A stretch of DNA of 64,000 nt from Hymenobacter sp. HSC-4F20 (GCF_019599275.1 NZ_JAHZTD010000002.1:1178001-1242000), one strand, 5' to 3'; counted from the stretch's first letter, positions 49,988 to 59,518 are shown. Made by a program: numbers and translations. The notes: generated from the sequence alone by a model not told the origin.

Positions 49988-51046
49988 TCAAAAGGCGGGG
50001 CAAGGAATTGACGGGTAATTCCGTCGTTTCAGCCGGCGCCAGGCGGCTTCCAGCGAATCAAACTCCCGAAGGGCCAAAGAAATTTCATGCGCTCCTCCTA
50101 AATCACGGCTGAACTGACTGAGGCTCACATCGTAGCTATAACCGAGCCGAAAACTACCAACTGCTACGCCCGCCACGGCCGTGAGAACCTGTTGAGGCTT
50201 GGGCGCCCCCGGCAACGGCACGCCCCGGTACACGGCCCCTACCGTGAGCGGCGTCGCGGTAAAGTACAGTCCGGCTTCGGCCCGCTGTGAGCCGCCTTGC
50301 CGGGCGTAGCTTACCGTTGGCGACAAGCTGATTTCGCGGGTTTCTCCTTTAGTAGTAGCCTGCACGAAGTAGTGTTTGTAGCCCGCCTGCAGGTTGAGCC
50401 GCAGCGGCAGGGTAGCCTGCGAGACAAAAGCCAGATCGGGTTGGTTTAGGTGGTGGGCCGCCGCGCCCAGCCAGAACCGGTTGGCGTAGAGCAGCCCGCC
50501 CACACTAGCCGTAACGTAGTGCACTGGTTTATAGTCTGCTACTTCCAAACTAAAATCACGCGTAACCCCTTCATCGGAAAGCTGGTCGCCGAAAATCAGG
50601 TTACCGTAGCTCACGCGCTGTAGTCCGTAGCTGACCGATACTCCGCCGCTTAGGCCCAGCTGCTCAGTGAGGCGCAGGTGGTGGGCATACACGCCCCCGG
50701 CCTGAAAACGGGTGTAGCCAATACCCCCGGTCCGGTCGTAGTTAACCAGCAGGCCCGCAGCGCTGTGCTGATTCTGGAAGCGGTAGTCGGCGGCCAGCTG
50801 GCTGCTTTGAAAAGTACCCGCTAGCGTCGGAAACTGGTTGCGGTAGCTGAGCGTGATGCTGTAGTCGTCGAGCAGGCCAGCGAAGGCCGGGTTGAGTTGC
50901 AGCCGGTTGGCGTAGGGCTGGGCAAAGTACAGATCCTGCGCCTGCCCCAAGCTGCACACACCTACTACCAGACTGGCGGCCAGTATTCCGCGGCGGAAGC
51001 GCTGAATTGTAGACAGGTACGGGGGGCGGAGCAGCAGCATAAGCAC
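49988..51046 (-). CDS. PorP/SprF-family T9SS outer membrane protein
   Basis: The protein has 352 residues with a signal peptide ending SLGQAQ-D. The mature protein begins DLYFAQPYANRLQLNPAFAGLLDDYSITLSYRNQFP, the family hallmark (FxxP...NPAxxG), and continues as a beta-barrel with GLLVNYDRTGGIGYTRFQAGGVYAHHLRL and GAVYRGVPLPGAPKPQQVLTAVAGVAVG. Such proteins sit in the outer membrane and tether T9SS/gliding machinery or adhesins. It is upstream of gldJ on the same strand. It diverges from the AsmA gene. Confidence 0.92.
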   Translation of the reverse strand: MLMLLLRPPYLSTIQRFRRGILAASLVVGVCSLGQAQDLYFAQPYANRLQLNPAFAGLLDDYSITLSYRNQFPTLAGTFQSSQLAADYRFQNQHSAAGLLVNYDRTGGIGYTRFQAGGVYAHHLRLTEQLGLSGGVSVSYGLQRVSYGNLIFGDQLSDEGVTRDFSLEVADYKPVHYVTASVGGLLYANRFWLGAAAHHLNQPDLAFVSQATLPLRLNLQAGYKHYFVQATTKGETREISLSPTVSYARQGGSQRAEAGLYFTATPLTVGAVYRGVPLPGAPKPQQVLTAVAGVAVGSFRLGYSYDVSLSQFSRDLGGAHEISLALREFDSLEAAWRRLKRRNYPSIPCPAF

Positions 51047-51215
51047 GAATCCTAACGGTAGAAGCCCCGGTTTTGGTACGCAGGGCGCGGCGTCCGGAGG
51101 TCTAAAATGGGATTTTCTTTCCTGACTTGTGGCACCAGCCCTGGGGGCAGCAGCGTTAAGAAACTCAACCTTATCGTTTTTTTGGGTCTTTTCCTCGGCT
51201 GGCAGGGTTTCGCAC

Positions 51216-51223
51216 TACTTTTG
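51216..51223 (+). promoter_or_regulatory. -7 promoter box of the AsmA-family gene
   Basis: TACTTTTG matches TAnnTTTG and lies 69 bases before the ATG at 51293, which supports that start over the longer open frame. Confidence 0.5.
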
Positions 51224-51292
51224 CCTAGCTCGTGCCGATTGGATTCTGGTGCCTCTGGCCTCTTCTTCGCTTCTCTTTTTTTCTCTACCGTT

Positions 51293-54200
51293 ATGCGTAA
51301 GTTCTTTGTTGGGCTGCTGATTTTTTTGGTGGTTCTGCTAGCCGGGCTGGCCCTGGCCCCGCTTCTGTTCAAGGATAAGATAAAAGCAGCTTTCGACCAG
51401 CAGCTGGCGCAACGGGTGAAAGCTACGGTGCAGTACGACCCGGCCAATGTAGACGTGACCCTGCTTAGCTCGTTTCCCAACCTGGCCCTGCAGCTCGATC
51501 AGCTGCGCGTGATTGGACAGGATTCCTTTGCCCGCGACACGCTGGCTTACCTGCCCCGGGTGCGGGTAGGACTGGATTTGATGAGCGTCATCGGAGGCAG
51601 GCAGATCAAGATCAAAAACGTGACCCTGGAGCAGCCCGACCTTAGCCTGCGCATGCTGAAAAGTGGCCGCGCCAACTGGGACGTGTACGTGTCGGACTCG
51701 GCAGCGGCCTCCAAGGGCCAGGATACTACGGCCGTAAGCCTGGCCATCCAGGGCTGGCAGATTAACAACGGCCGCCTGCGCTACGAGGACCTGACCATAC
51801 CGTTCGGGATGCAGCTGCGGGGTGTGAACCACTCCGGCGCCGGCGACTTCGAGCGGAACGTGTTTGACATGGTCAGCCAGACCACCGCCGAGAGCGTTTC
51901 GATGCAGTACGCCGGCACCGAGTACATAACCAATAAGAAGCTCGATGCCGACGTAACCCTGGCCATGAATCTGGAGAAGATGCTGTTCACCTTCAAGGAT
52001 AATAAGGTGAAGCTGAACGATTTTCCCGCTTCGTTCCAGGGCACCATCGGCCTGCCCAACGCCACCGACATCACCTACGACCTGACCTTCAAAGCCCTGG
52101 AAACCGACTTCAAGAACATTCTGAGTTTGGTGCCCGGCGCTTATACCGAGCAATTCAAAGACATAGAAGCCACGGGCAGGGTAGCCTTTGACGGCTACTT
52201 TAAGGGCGTGCAGAACGCGGTGAAAATGCCCGGCTACGGCGTGAACCTGCAGGTAAAAGAAGGCAGCTTCCACTACCCCCAACTACCCCAGCGGGCCCGC
52301 AACATCAACGTGGACTTGGCCGTGGACAACCCCTCGGGCTTCACCAACAACGTGAAAGTGAACGTGAAGCAATTTCACCTCGACCTGGGTAGCAACCCCA
52401 TTGACGGCAACGTGGCCATTGACGGGCTGGAGCCGATGCGGGTGGACGGCCGGGTGAAGGCCAACGTGGACCTGGCGGAAATGATGAAGGTGTACCCGGT
52501 GCAGGACCTGCTGCTGCGCGGCAAGCTGTTCGTGGATGGCACGGCCCGGGGCACGTACTCCAAAACCCAGATGCCGGTAGTACAGGCCAAGCTGAACCTG
52601 ACCAACGGCTACGTAAAGAGCAAGCAGTTCCCGGCCCCCATCGAGAACCTGACCCTGAGTGGTACCGTCACGAACCCCACGGGCCAGCTCAATGACACCC
52701 GCGTGGACATTCCGCAGTTCCGGATGCTGCTGGACGGCGAGCCGCTGCAGGGCCGCGTGGCTACCCAGGGCGTAGATAAGCTGCGCTTCGATACCGACGT
52801 GAAGGGCATCATCGACCTGACCAAGCTCACCAAAATATTCCCGCTGCAGGGCATGACCGTGACGGGCCGCCTCAACGGCAACGTGGCGGCCAAGGGCAAC
52901 ATGGCCGATATTGAGGCCGGCCGCTACCAGACGGTGGTAGCCTCCGGAACCGTAAACGCCCAGAACGTAACCTATAAGAGCACCGACCTACCCCAGGGCA
53001 TGAAGGTGACGCGGGCTACGGCTACCTTCAATAACGACCAGATAGTGCTCCGGAACATGGCCGGCTCGGTGGGCTCCTCCGACATCGCCGCCTCGGGCAC
53101 CATCAGCAACTACATGGGCTATATGTTCGTGCCCGGCCAGCCTCTGCGCGGCAACCTGACGGTCAGCAGCAACCGCTTCAACGTGAACGAGTGGATGGTG
53201 GACGAGGTGTCGCAGAAACCCACGGTAGCCGCTACCGGCGCCGCGCCGGCCAAGGCCGAAGGCGTACTGCAGATTCCGAAGGAGTTTGACCTGGTGCTGA
53301 ACACCACCGTGCAGCAGGTAGTGTACGACAACCTTAAGCTCGACAACGTGAAGGGCACCGTGACCGTGCGCGACCAGGCGGCCATCCTCAACGGGCTGAC
53401 CTTTAACACCCTGGGCGGCGCCTTTGCTACCAACGGCTCCTACAGCAGCAAGGACCTGGCCCACCCCAAGTTCAACCTGGGCCTGAACATCAAGAACCTG
53501 AACTTCCAGAATGCTTTCCAGGCCTTCAACTCCGTGAAGGCGATGGTGCCCCTGGCCAGCAGCCTGGAGGGCGTGTTCTCCACCAACTTCAATGTAAGCG
53601 GGGAAATGGGCCCCGACATGATGCCCCGCTACAACACGCTCACGGGCAAAGGCTTGTTTGAAGTGGTGCGGGCCGCGGTGGCTAACTCGGCGGTCCTCAA
53701 TAAAATCAGCACCCTGACCCAGTTTCAGGAACTGAAGAAGTTTGCCGTGGACAACAAGGACGTGGCCGCCGAAATCATCAACGGCAACTTTGTGGTGAAA
53801 CCCTTCGACCTGACGGTGGGCCAGATCAAGATGACGGTGGGCGGCTCCAACAACATCAGCAGCGGGGGGCTGGAATACGTCACGGCCCTGAACGTGCCCA
53901 CCGGCAAGCTCGGCAACCAGCTCAACTCCCAGCTGACCCGCCTCACGGGTGTCCAAAACCTGCAAGGCACCGACCGGGTAACCTTGGGCCTGACCATTGG
54001 CGGCACTATCACGAACCCGCAGGTAAAGCTTTCCAGCGGCAGCGTGAAGGCCCAGGCCAAGGAGTTGGTGAGCAACATCGTGCAGGCCAAAGTGGATGAC
54101 GCCAAGCTCAAGCTACAAGCCCAGGCCAAGGTAGCTCAGGACAGCCTCCAGCGGGAGCTGCAGCGCAAGCAGCAGGAGCTGGCCGATAAGGCCCGGCTGG

Positions 54201-54376
54201 AGCTGGAGAAAAAGCGCCTCGAAGCCCAGGCCAAGCTTCAGGACAAAGCCAAGCAAGGCCTTAACAACCTGCTGTTCGGCAAGCCCAAGCCCCAGCCGGC
54301 CAAGCCCGCCACGGAGCAGCCCAAACCAGCAGAGCCGACCCCAGCCACGCCGGATAGCACAAAATCCGGAGGGTAG
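51293..54376 (+). CDS. Large AsmA-family envelope protein
   Basis: The protein has 1027 residues from ATG 51293 (MRKFFVGLLIFLVVLLAGLAL), a signal anchor; the upstream open frame includes the promoter and is rejected. The AsmA N-terminal domain (KDKIKAAFDQQLAQRVKATVQYDPANVDVTLLSSFPNLALQL) is followed by a long series of beta strands of the bridge-like type and the AsmA-like C-terminal region (GTITNPQVKLSSGSVKAQAKE). A coiled-coil (QDSLQRELQRKQQELADKAR) and a Lys/Pro/Ala tail end it. Related proteins form periplasm-spanning lipid-transport bridges. It is monocistronic with a good terminator. Confidence 0.9.
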   Translation: MRKFFVGLLIFLVVLLAGLALAPLLFKDKIKAAFDQQLAQRVKATVQYDPANVDVTLLSSFPNLALQLDQLRVIGQDSFARDTLAYLPRVRVGLDLMSVIGGRQIKIKNVTLEQPDLSLRMLKSGRANWDVYVSDSAAASKGQDTTAVSLAIQGWQINNGRLRYEDLTIPFGMQLRGVNHSGAGDFERNVFDMVSQTTAESVSMQYAGTEYITNKKLDADVTLAMNLEKMLFTFKDNKVKLNDFPASFQGTIGLPNATDITYDLTFKALETDFKNILSLVPGAYTEQFKDIEATGRVAFDGYFKGVQNAVKMPGYGVNLQVKEGSFHYPQLPQRARNINVDLAVDNPSGFTNNVKVNVKQFHLDLGSNPIDGNVAIDGLEPMRVDGRVKANVDLAEMMKVYPVQDLLLRGKLFVDGTARGTYSKTQMPVVQAKLNLTNGYVKSKQFPAPIENLTLSGTVTNPTGQLNDTRVDIPQFRMLLDGEPLQGRVATQGVDKLRFDTDVKGIIDLTKLTKIFPLQGMTVTGRLNGNVAAKGNMADIEAGRYQTVVASGTVNAQNVTYKSTDLPQGMKVTRATATFNNDQIVLRNMAGSVGSSDIAASGTISNYMGYMFVPGQPLRGNLTVSSNRFNVNEWMVDEVSQKPTVAATGAAPAKAEGVLQIPKEFDLVLNTTVQQVVYDNLKLDNVKGTVTVRDQAAILNGLTFNTLGGAFATNGSYSSKDLAHPKFNLGLNIKNLNFQNAFQAFNSVKAMVPLASSLEGVFSTNFNVSGEMGPDMMPRYNTLTGKGLFEVVRAAVANSAVLNKISTLTQFQELKKFAVDNKDVAAEIINGNFVVKPFDLTVGQIKMTVGGSNNISSGGLEYVTALNVPTGKLGNQLNSQLTRLTGVQNLQGTDRVTLGLTIGGTITNPQVKLSSGSVKAQAKELVSNIVQAKVDDAKLKLQAQAKVAQDSLQRELQRKQQELADKARLELEKKRLEAQAKLQDKAKQGLNNLLFGKPKPQPAKPATEQPKPAEPTPATPDSTKSGG

Positions 54377-54424
54377 TATTCCATTTATTTCGCAGGGGGT
54401 AAAAGTTGGCTAACTTCTTGCCGC

Positions 54425-54469
54425 AACGGGGCAGTTGGTGCTACAATTGGCGCCAACTGCCCCGTTTTT
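54425..54469 (+). terminator. Intrinsic terminator of the AsmA-family gene
   Basis: A 14-bp perfect stem (54425-54438 and 54453-54466, GGGGCAGTTGG core) extended by further pairs in the loop, ending in five T. Confidence 0.85.
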
Positions 54470-54490
54470 CGTTCCTACTCCCTTTTCCGC

Positions 54491-55333
54491 ATGAAACCCG
54501 CCCGTTTACTTCCGCTCGCTTTATTTGCCCCGCTGGCCCTGGCTAGCTGCAGCAAAGACAATGACTCGTCTGGTGCCTCCTCGAAGCTGGAGGTGCGCCT
54601 GATGGACGCCCCCGGCGACTTTCGCAACGTGGTGCTGGATGTCCGCCAGATTGAAGTACACCTGAAAGAAGCCAACGACCCCGACGGCTGGCAGCTGCTG
54701 CCTTTCCAGGCCCAGACCATCAATGTGCTGGAGTACGTGAACGGCAAGTCGGCCCTGCTGGTCAGCACTGACTTTGCCCCCGGCGACCTAAAGGAAATCC
54801 GACTGATGCTGGGCCCCGACAGCTACGTTATTGGCCGCGACGGCCAGCGCTACGACCTGAAAACGCCCAGCGGCCAGACCTCAGGCGTGAAGCTGAAGCT
54901 GGATAAAGCCACCTTGCAGGAGCGTCAGACGTACCAGCTGCTCCTCGACTTCGATGTAGCTAAATCCATTGTGGAGCGCGGCAACTGGAAGCCCGGCAAC
55001 GACAAAAAGGAGCGCTACCTGCTCAAGCCCGTTATCCGGGTAGTGGCCCAGGATGTAGCCGGCGGCCTGCGCGGCACCGTTACGCCCGCCGCGGCCCTGC
55101 CCCAAGTACTGGCCATCCGCTCGTCCATCACCGTGCCGGATACCTTCAGCACCGCCGCCGACGCCTCGGGCGCGTTCCAGTTCAGCGGTATTCCCTCGGG
55201 CACCTACCGGGTCGAGTTTTTTCCTTCTACCACGGCCCCAACCGGGCAGCCGGCGTACCGCGTGGTAACCCGCACGGGCGTTACGGTTACCAACAACCAG
55301 GTAACGGAGCTGGGGGCCACCTCACTCAACTAG
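54491..55333 (+). CDS. DUF4382-containing lipoprotein
   Basis: The protein has 280 residues. The lipobox is ALASC (Cys19). DUF4382 covers about 30-180: KLEVRLMDAPGDFRNVVLDVRQIEVHL, WQLLPFQAQTINVLEYVNGKSALLVSTDFAPGDLKEIRLMLGPDSYV, then LLLDFDVAKSIVERGN. A carboxypeptidase-regulatory-like beta-sandwich follows (GLRGTVTPAAALPQVLAIRS, TAADASGAFQFSGIPSGTYRVEFFP). It is an outer-surface or periplasmic protein; the ligand is unknown. A strong hairpin follows. Confidence 0.9.
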   Translation: MKPARLLPLALFAPLALASCSKDNDSSGASSKLEVRLMDAPGDFRNVVLDVRQIEVHLKEANDPDGWQLLPFQAQTINVLEYVNGKSALLVSTDFAPGDLKEIRLMLGPDSYVIGRDGQRYDLKTPSGQTSGVKLKLDKATLQERQTYQLLLDFDVAKSIVERGNWKPGNDKKERYLLKPVIRVVAQDVAGGLRGTVTPAAALPQVLAIRSSITVPDTFSTAADASGAFQFSGIPSGTYRVEFFPSTTAPTGQPAYRVVTRTGVTVTNNQVTELGATSLN

Positions 55334-55349
55334 TCGGCCTGTCCAGGGG

Positions 55350-55400
55350 CAGCAAACAAAAAGCCCGGGCTGCTTAGCAGCCCGGGCTTTTTGTTTGCTG
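55350..55400. terminator. Perfect 24-bp hairpin between convergent genes
   Basis: 55350-55373 and 55377-55400 are exact complements around a 3-base loop. AAACAAAAAGCCCGGG and its complement give A-rich and T-rich flanks inside the stem, so it should terminate both strands. It is the longest perfect stem in the window. Confidence 0.9.
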
Positions 55401-55410
55401 TTACGCCTAC

Positions 55411-58400
55411 CTATTGCTTTACGATGCGCTGGGTGAAGCGGGCGCCCTGCTCGTCGCGGACGATAACAGTGTAGAAGCCCGCCGGCCACGTGCGCACTTC
55501 CAGGGGCCACTCCTGGCCACCGCTCAGCTGGCCGCTATACAGCACCCGGCCGGTAGCATCCACTATCGTTACCAGGCACGGTCCGGCAGCTAGCTGGCGC
55601 AGATCGAGGGTGGCCTTGTTACTGAAGGGATTGGGGGCTACCACTACGCCGCCGGGAGCTGCCTCGTAGGTTAGGGTACGCACTTGGCTATAGGCCGTTT
55701 CACTGGTAGTATCCACTTGCTTGAGGCGGTAGTACACCACCGTGGCACTGGTACGAACGGGCACAGTTTCATCGGAGAAGAGGTAGGTAGCGCCGACGCT
55801 GGTAGTACCGCGGCCGCGCACCTGCCCAATCTGCTCGAACCGGCGGCCATCGGTGCTACGCTCTACTTCAAACCGCTCGTTGTTTAGCTCAGCCGACGTT
55901 GCCCAGGTCAGTTGGGCGGTAGTGCCCACGGCCTTGGCGGTGAAGCCCACCAGTTGCACCGGTAGCGGACCAGCTACGGGCACCACGTAGGTGGCGATGT
56001 TGGAGGTGCCGCCCAGGTTGTCGGTGGCGTAGTAGGTGAACTGATACTGGCCGGTTTCAGTTTGCGGCGGCGAGTATGACAGCTCACTGGCCTGCTCGGG
56101 CCGGATGGTCTGGCCTGGCGAAACCCGTACTCCATTCAGCGTCAGGGCACCTTTGGCGGGTAAGTTGGCGATGGTATAGGAAGCAATCCAGCCGTCGGCA
56201 TCCGTCGACTCCAGGGCGCCCAGCGGGGCCGAGCTGGTGGTGTTGCGCATGCCCGGGGCCGACTTGTTCTGGGCTACTGGCATCTGGTTGCCAATCGGAA
56301 TGGTATAGATGGCCGTGTTAGACACGTTATTTTGGTTATCGACGGCGTAGTAGCTGAAGCTTACGTTGCCGGCGTAAGCGCCCGAAGGGTCGAAGGTGAG
56401 CTGCCCGAGCTGGCTGGGCAGCACTTCCCGCGGCAGGGTTGTAACTGGCGTACCGCCCACGGACAAGGTGCCGGCCAGTGCGTTCGGCGCCGACACCAGC
56501 ACGTACTTCACAATGGTACCGTCGCCGTCGGTGGCTACCAGCGGCTTGAGGACAGTAGCCCCGGCCGTATTCGGAATAGCCGGCGCCATCAGCACATTCT
56601 CGGCCAGCGGGGCCGTATTGCCCACAGGAATGGTGTAAGTAGCCGTGTTGCTGACAGAGCCCGTGTTGTCAGTGGCGTAGAAGGTAAACGTCACGTTGCC
56701 GTGCACGCTGCCGCTGGGGTCAAAGGAGAGGTGGCTGTTATCAGCCGGCAGTACTACCTGGCCCGCCCGGGCAGGCGCGCCGTTCACGTAGAGCGTACCA
56801 GCCGCCGAGGCGGGCAGTGCGGCAATGGTGTAGGAAACGATGGTACCGTCGGAGTCAGTAGCATCCAGAGGCGTAATGGCCGTAGCTGCCGCCGTGGCCG
56901 CAATAGGGCTGGTAGCCGTGTTGTTGGCAACCGGCACAGCGTTGCAGGTACCGAAATATAGGTCGTCAATCCCGATGTCGTTGCCTTGCAAATCCAGCGT
57001 CAGGTTGCGGATTTCGAACGTGGCCGTGGTGTTGTTGCCGGAGTACCACACGTCGGAATACTGCACCCACTGGTCCGGCGACTCGGGCACAGTGATGGTA
57101 CCGGAAGTAGAGGCCCCGTTGATAACAAAGCCCACAATTGGGTCGGCAATGTTGGCAGTGGGCGGAATCAGGTTGTTGAAGTAGGCTGAGAACGTGTAGT
57201 ACCGGTTGGGCTGCACCTTAAACGTCTGGGAGTACAGCGTCCGGATGGCCGAGGTAGCGTTGATCATCAAGAAGTTATCCGCCGCACCGCCGCGACCGTT
57301 CCCGCGGAACGAGCCGTGGTACTTGCTGGCATCGGGCCCGATGGCATAGGTGTTTTCCGGCGTCAGCTCGTCGGTGGAGTTGGGGTTATCAACTTTGAAC
57401 TCATAGTTGGTATTGAAGCCTACGTTGCCACTCTCGAAGCCGGGGTTCACCAGCTGATTCGGACCAGTAGCGGCAATGCACTGCACGGCCGGATCGTACA
57501 CGTTTAGGTGCACCGTAGCCGTAACGCACTGCGGGTTAGCCGTTTTGTCGCAAGCCTGGTACACAAAGCTGTCGGTCCCGAGAAAGTCAGTGGCGGGCTT
57601 GTAGGTGTACGAGCCGTCTGGGTTCAGCGTGAGGCTGCCGTGCAGCACGCCCTTCGCAAGCGACACGGTGAAGCCTGTGTTCTGCGGGTCGGTGTCGTTC
57701 AGAATCACGTTGCCGGAAACGGTGGTGTTCTTCTCTACCTCATTGCTGTCATCGTAGGCCGTCGTCACGTTATTGACGGTTACCCGAATAGAGGCCGCAT
57801 TCGAGGTCAGCCCCAGGTTGTCCTGCACGGTGTAGGTAATGGTGCTCGTACCGGCGTAGTTCAGCGCGGGCGTAAACGAGACAATACCCTGGGCCGAAAC
57901 CGTAAACTTGCCCTGGTTAGCAAGGGTGCGCTCCTGCTGGAGGCCGGGCTGGGTGGGGTCCAGGTCGACGGTAGCCGGGGCCAGCGCACCATCCGAATCC
58001 GAATCATTCTTGAGCACCTCAACAGTGGCAATGACGTTGCGGGCCACCGTGACGGTGGGGTCGTTAACGGCTACCGGAGGTACGTTAGCTACCGGAATGG
58101 TGTAGGTAGCCGCCGCGGATTCCAGCCCCTCGTTGTTAGTAGCGGTGTAGGTGAAGGAAAACTCCCCCGAGCTGGTACCGGCCGGGTCGAAGTGCAGTTG
58201 CGTGGCTTCCGTGGGCGTGAACGAACGCACGGCCGTGACGGGGGTAGTGTTCAGGTAGAGCGTGCCGGCGCTGGCGCTGGGCAGGGTCTTGAGCGTGTAG
58301 CTGCTGATGGTATTGCCGCCGGCCGCCGTAGCCGACAAAGCAGCAATGGCCGTGGAGCCGGCGCTGCTGAGCATGGCCCCCGTGCGCACGTTGGCGGCCG

Positions 58401-59196
58401 TAGGAGGAGTTACTACCCGAAACGTATAGGTAGCCACCGTGGCTGAAGTAGCCGCGCCCCCGTCCGTCACGGTGTAGCTTAGCTCCACATTGCCTACGTA
58501 GCCGGCTACGGGCGTAAACGTGAGCTGGGCGAGTTCGGCCGCGGTAAACCGGGCCGTGGCAGTGTTCAGAACCACGGGTGCCCCATTCTTCAGCAGCACC
58601 CCTTGGCTGGCTGTCGGCAACCCGCCCGTAATGGTGTAGTAGGCAATGTCGTTTTCCGCATCCGTAGCGGCAAACGTGGGGGCCAGAACCGTAGCACCCG
58701 CTGAGCTTAGGATACGATTGCCCGTTACGGTGGTCGCTACCGGCGCCGCGTTGGTGATGTTAATAGTGAAGGTGACAGGGGCCGAATAATGGTTGCCTGA
58801 GAAAATACCGTAGTCGGTTCCCACAAACCGGAAGCTCAGGCTCTGGCCAATGGCACTGCTGCCGGCCGGAGCGAAGCGGAGCTGCGGGGCGGGCGCATCG
58901 GGCACCGTTACCCCGTTGCTGTAAGGCTCGGCTGTGGCATTAACGGCGCCCACTGCGGTAGGGCTGCTGCCTACAAACAGGCTGCCCAGGGCGCCCGGTG
59001 TATACGTGATAATAATGTAGTCCTGAACAGTCCGTAGGTTTCCGGGCGTAACAGTAGGCAGCGTAATGTTGGCAGTTCCCTTGTACGGGACGGAAACCGT
59101 CCGGCCAGTGGTGGAGACAGTTTGTGCCTGTGAAGACAATGCTCCAGCTAGCAACCAACCCAATAAAAGTGGTCCCGCGCGGAAAAGTGTTTTCAT
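55411..59196 (-). CDS. Large exported protein with tandem beta repeats, carbohydrate-binding-like domain and T9SS sorting domain
   Basis: The protein has 1261 residues from ATG 59196, which gives the signal MKTLFRAGPLLLGWLLAGAL...QAQ. Five diverged repeats of about 80-100 residues (pattern SYTIAALPASAAGTLYVNG... FDPSG... FYATDN... TYTIPVGN) are interrupted by two cadherin-like/VCBS-type domains (VEVLKNDSDSDG; SGNVILNDTDPQNTG, NPDGSYTYKPATDFLGTDSF) and a jelly-roll domain (NQLVNPGFESGNVGFN ... NDIGIDDLYFG). A fibronectin-like domain and a type A sorting domain end it (VVVAPNPFSNKATLDL ... PAGFYTVIV). It should be secreted by the T9SS and attached to the surface as an adhesin-like protein. Confidence 0.9.
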   Translation of the reverse strand: MKTLFRAGPLLLGWLLAGALSSQAQTVSTTGRTVSVPYKGTANITLPTVTPGNLRTVQDYIIITYTPGALGSLFVGSSPTAVGAVNATAEPYSNGVTVPDAPAPQLRFAPAGSSAIGQSLSFRFVGTDYGIFSGNHYSAPVTFTINITNAAPVATTVTGNRILSSAGATVLAPTFAATDAENDIAYYTITGGLPTASQGVLLKNGAPVVLNTATARFTAAELAQLTFTPVAGYVGNVELSYTVTDGGAATSATVATYTFRVVTPPTAANVRTGAMLSSAGSTAIAALSATAAGGNTISSYTLKTLPSASAGTLYLNTTPVTAVRSFTPTEATQLHFDPAGTSSGEFSFTYTATNNEGLESAAATYTIPVANVPPVAVNDPTVTVARNVIATVEVLKNDSDSDGALAPATVDLDPTQPGLQQERTLANQGKFTVSAQGIVSFTPALNYAGTSTITYTVQDNLGLTSNAASIRVTVNNVTTAYDDSNEVEKNTTVSGNVILNDTDPQNTGFTVSLAKGVLHGSLTLNPDGSYTYKPATDFLGTDSFVYQACDKTANPQCVTATVHLNVYDPAVQCIAATGPNQLVNPGFESGNVGFNTNYEFKVDNPNSTDELTPENTYAIGPDASKYHGSFRGNGRGGAADNFLMINATSAIRTLYSQTFKVQPNRYYTFSAYFNNLIPPTANIADPIVGFVINGASTSGTITVPESPDQWVQYSDVWYSGNNTTATFEIRNLTLDLQGNDIGIDDLYFGTCNAVPVANNTATSPIAATAAATAITPLDATDSDGTIVSYTIAALPASAAGTLYVNGAPARAGQVVLPADNSHLSFDPSGSVHGNVTFTFYATDNTGSVSNTATYTIPVGNTAPLAENVLMAPAIPNTAGATVLKPLVATDGDGTIVKYVLVSAPNALAGTLSVGGTPVTTLPREVLPSQLGQLTFDPSGAYAGNVSFSYYAVDNQNNVSNTAIYTIPIGNQMPVAQNKSAPGMRNTTSSAPLGALESTDADGWIASYTIANLPAKGALTLNGVRVSPGQTIRPEQASELSYSPPQTETGQYQFTYYATDNLGGTSNIATYVVPVAGPLPVQLVGFTAKAVGTTAQLTWATSAELNNERFEVERSTDGRRFEQIGQVRGRGTTSVGATYLFSDETVPVRTSATVVYYRLKQVDTTSETAYSQVRTLTYEAAPGGVVVAPNPFSNKATLDLRQLAAGPCLVTIVDATGRVLYSGQLSGGQEWPLEVRTWPAGFYTVIVRDEQGARFTQRIVKQ

Positions 59197-59261
59197 AGAA
59201 AATTGTAAGAAGGAAAGATTCAACCACATAAGCGCTTGCCACCGCAGCACTATCAACCTTA

Positions 59262-59269
59262 CAAATCTA
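59262..59269 (-). promoter_or_regulatory. -7 promoter box of the T9SS cargo gene
   Basis: The minus strand reads TAGATTTG (TAnnTTTG), 65 bases upstream of the ATG at 59196. It lies outside the signal-peptide coding part and argues against the longer frame that begins at 59277. Confidence 0.5.
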
Positions 59270-59518
59270 AGACACATTATATAACTTTTCCATTTTCACT
59301 AAAAACCGACCCTTACCCTGATGCGTAGCTATCAGCTTATTTATCACCTATTGCTGAGCTAATTTGGTTGCTTATTCTCTATTATAGAATATATTCTCAA
59401 TATGAATTAATCAATCCACAGCTTCTTCCTATTATGAAACTACATTAGCACTACTACTGTCATAAAACCTATTGCAAATTGACTTTTACTACTATCGAGG
59501 TTATCGATATAAAATGAC
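59270..59518. other. AT-rich intergenic region upstream of the T9SS cargo gene
   Basis: With the leader and terminator this makes over 400 bases without a gene. The DNA is clearly AT-rich with no ORF or structure that I can see. It probably holds the -33 region and any activator sites of the large minus-strand gene. Confidence 0.4.

Noticed and set aside
52988-53965. 325-residue antisense frame in the AsmA-family gene
   Set aside because: Shadow of the real frame, with low-complexity His/Val/Gly composition and no motifs.
57508-58446. 312-residue antisense frame in the T9SS cargo gene
   Set aside because: Opposite-strand shadow of repeated beta domains; Arg/Gly-rich and without family signal.
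55411-59196. Possible CRISPR or DNA repeat array
   Set aside because: The periodicity is of diverged protein domains of 80-100 residues, not short identical repeats with spacers.
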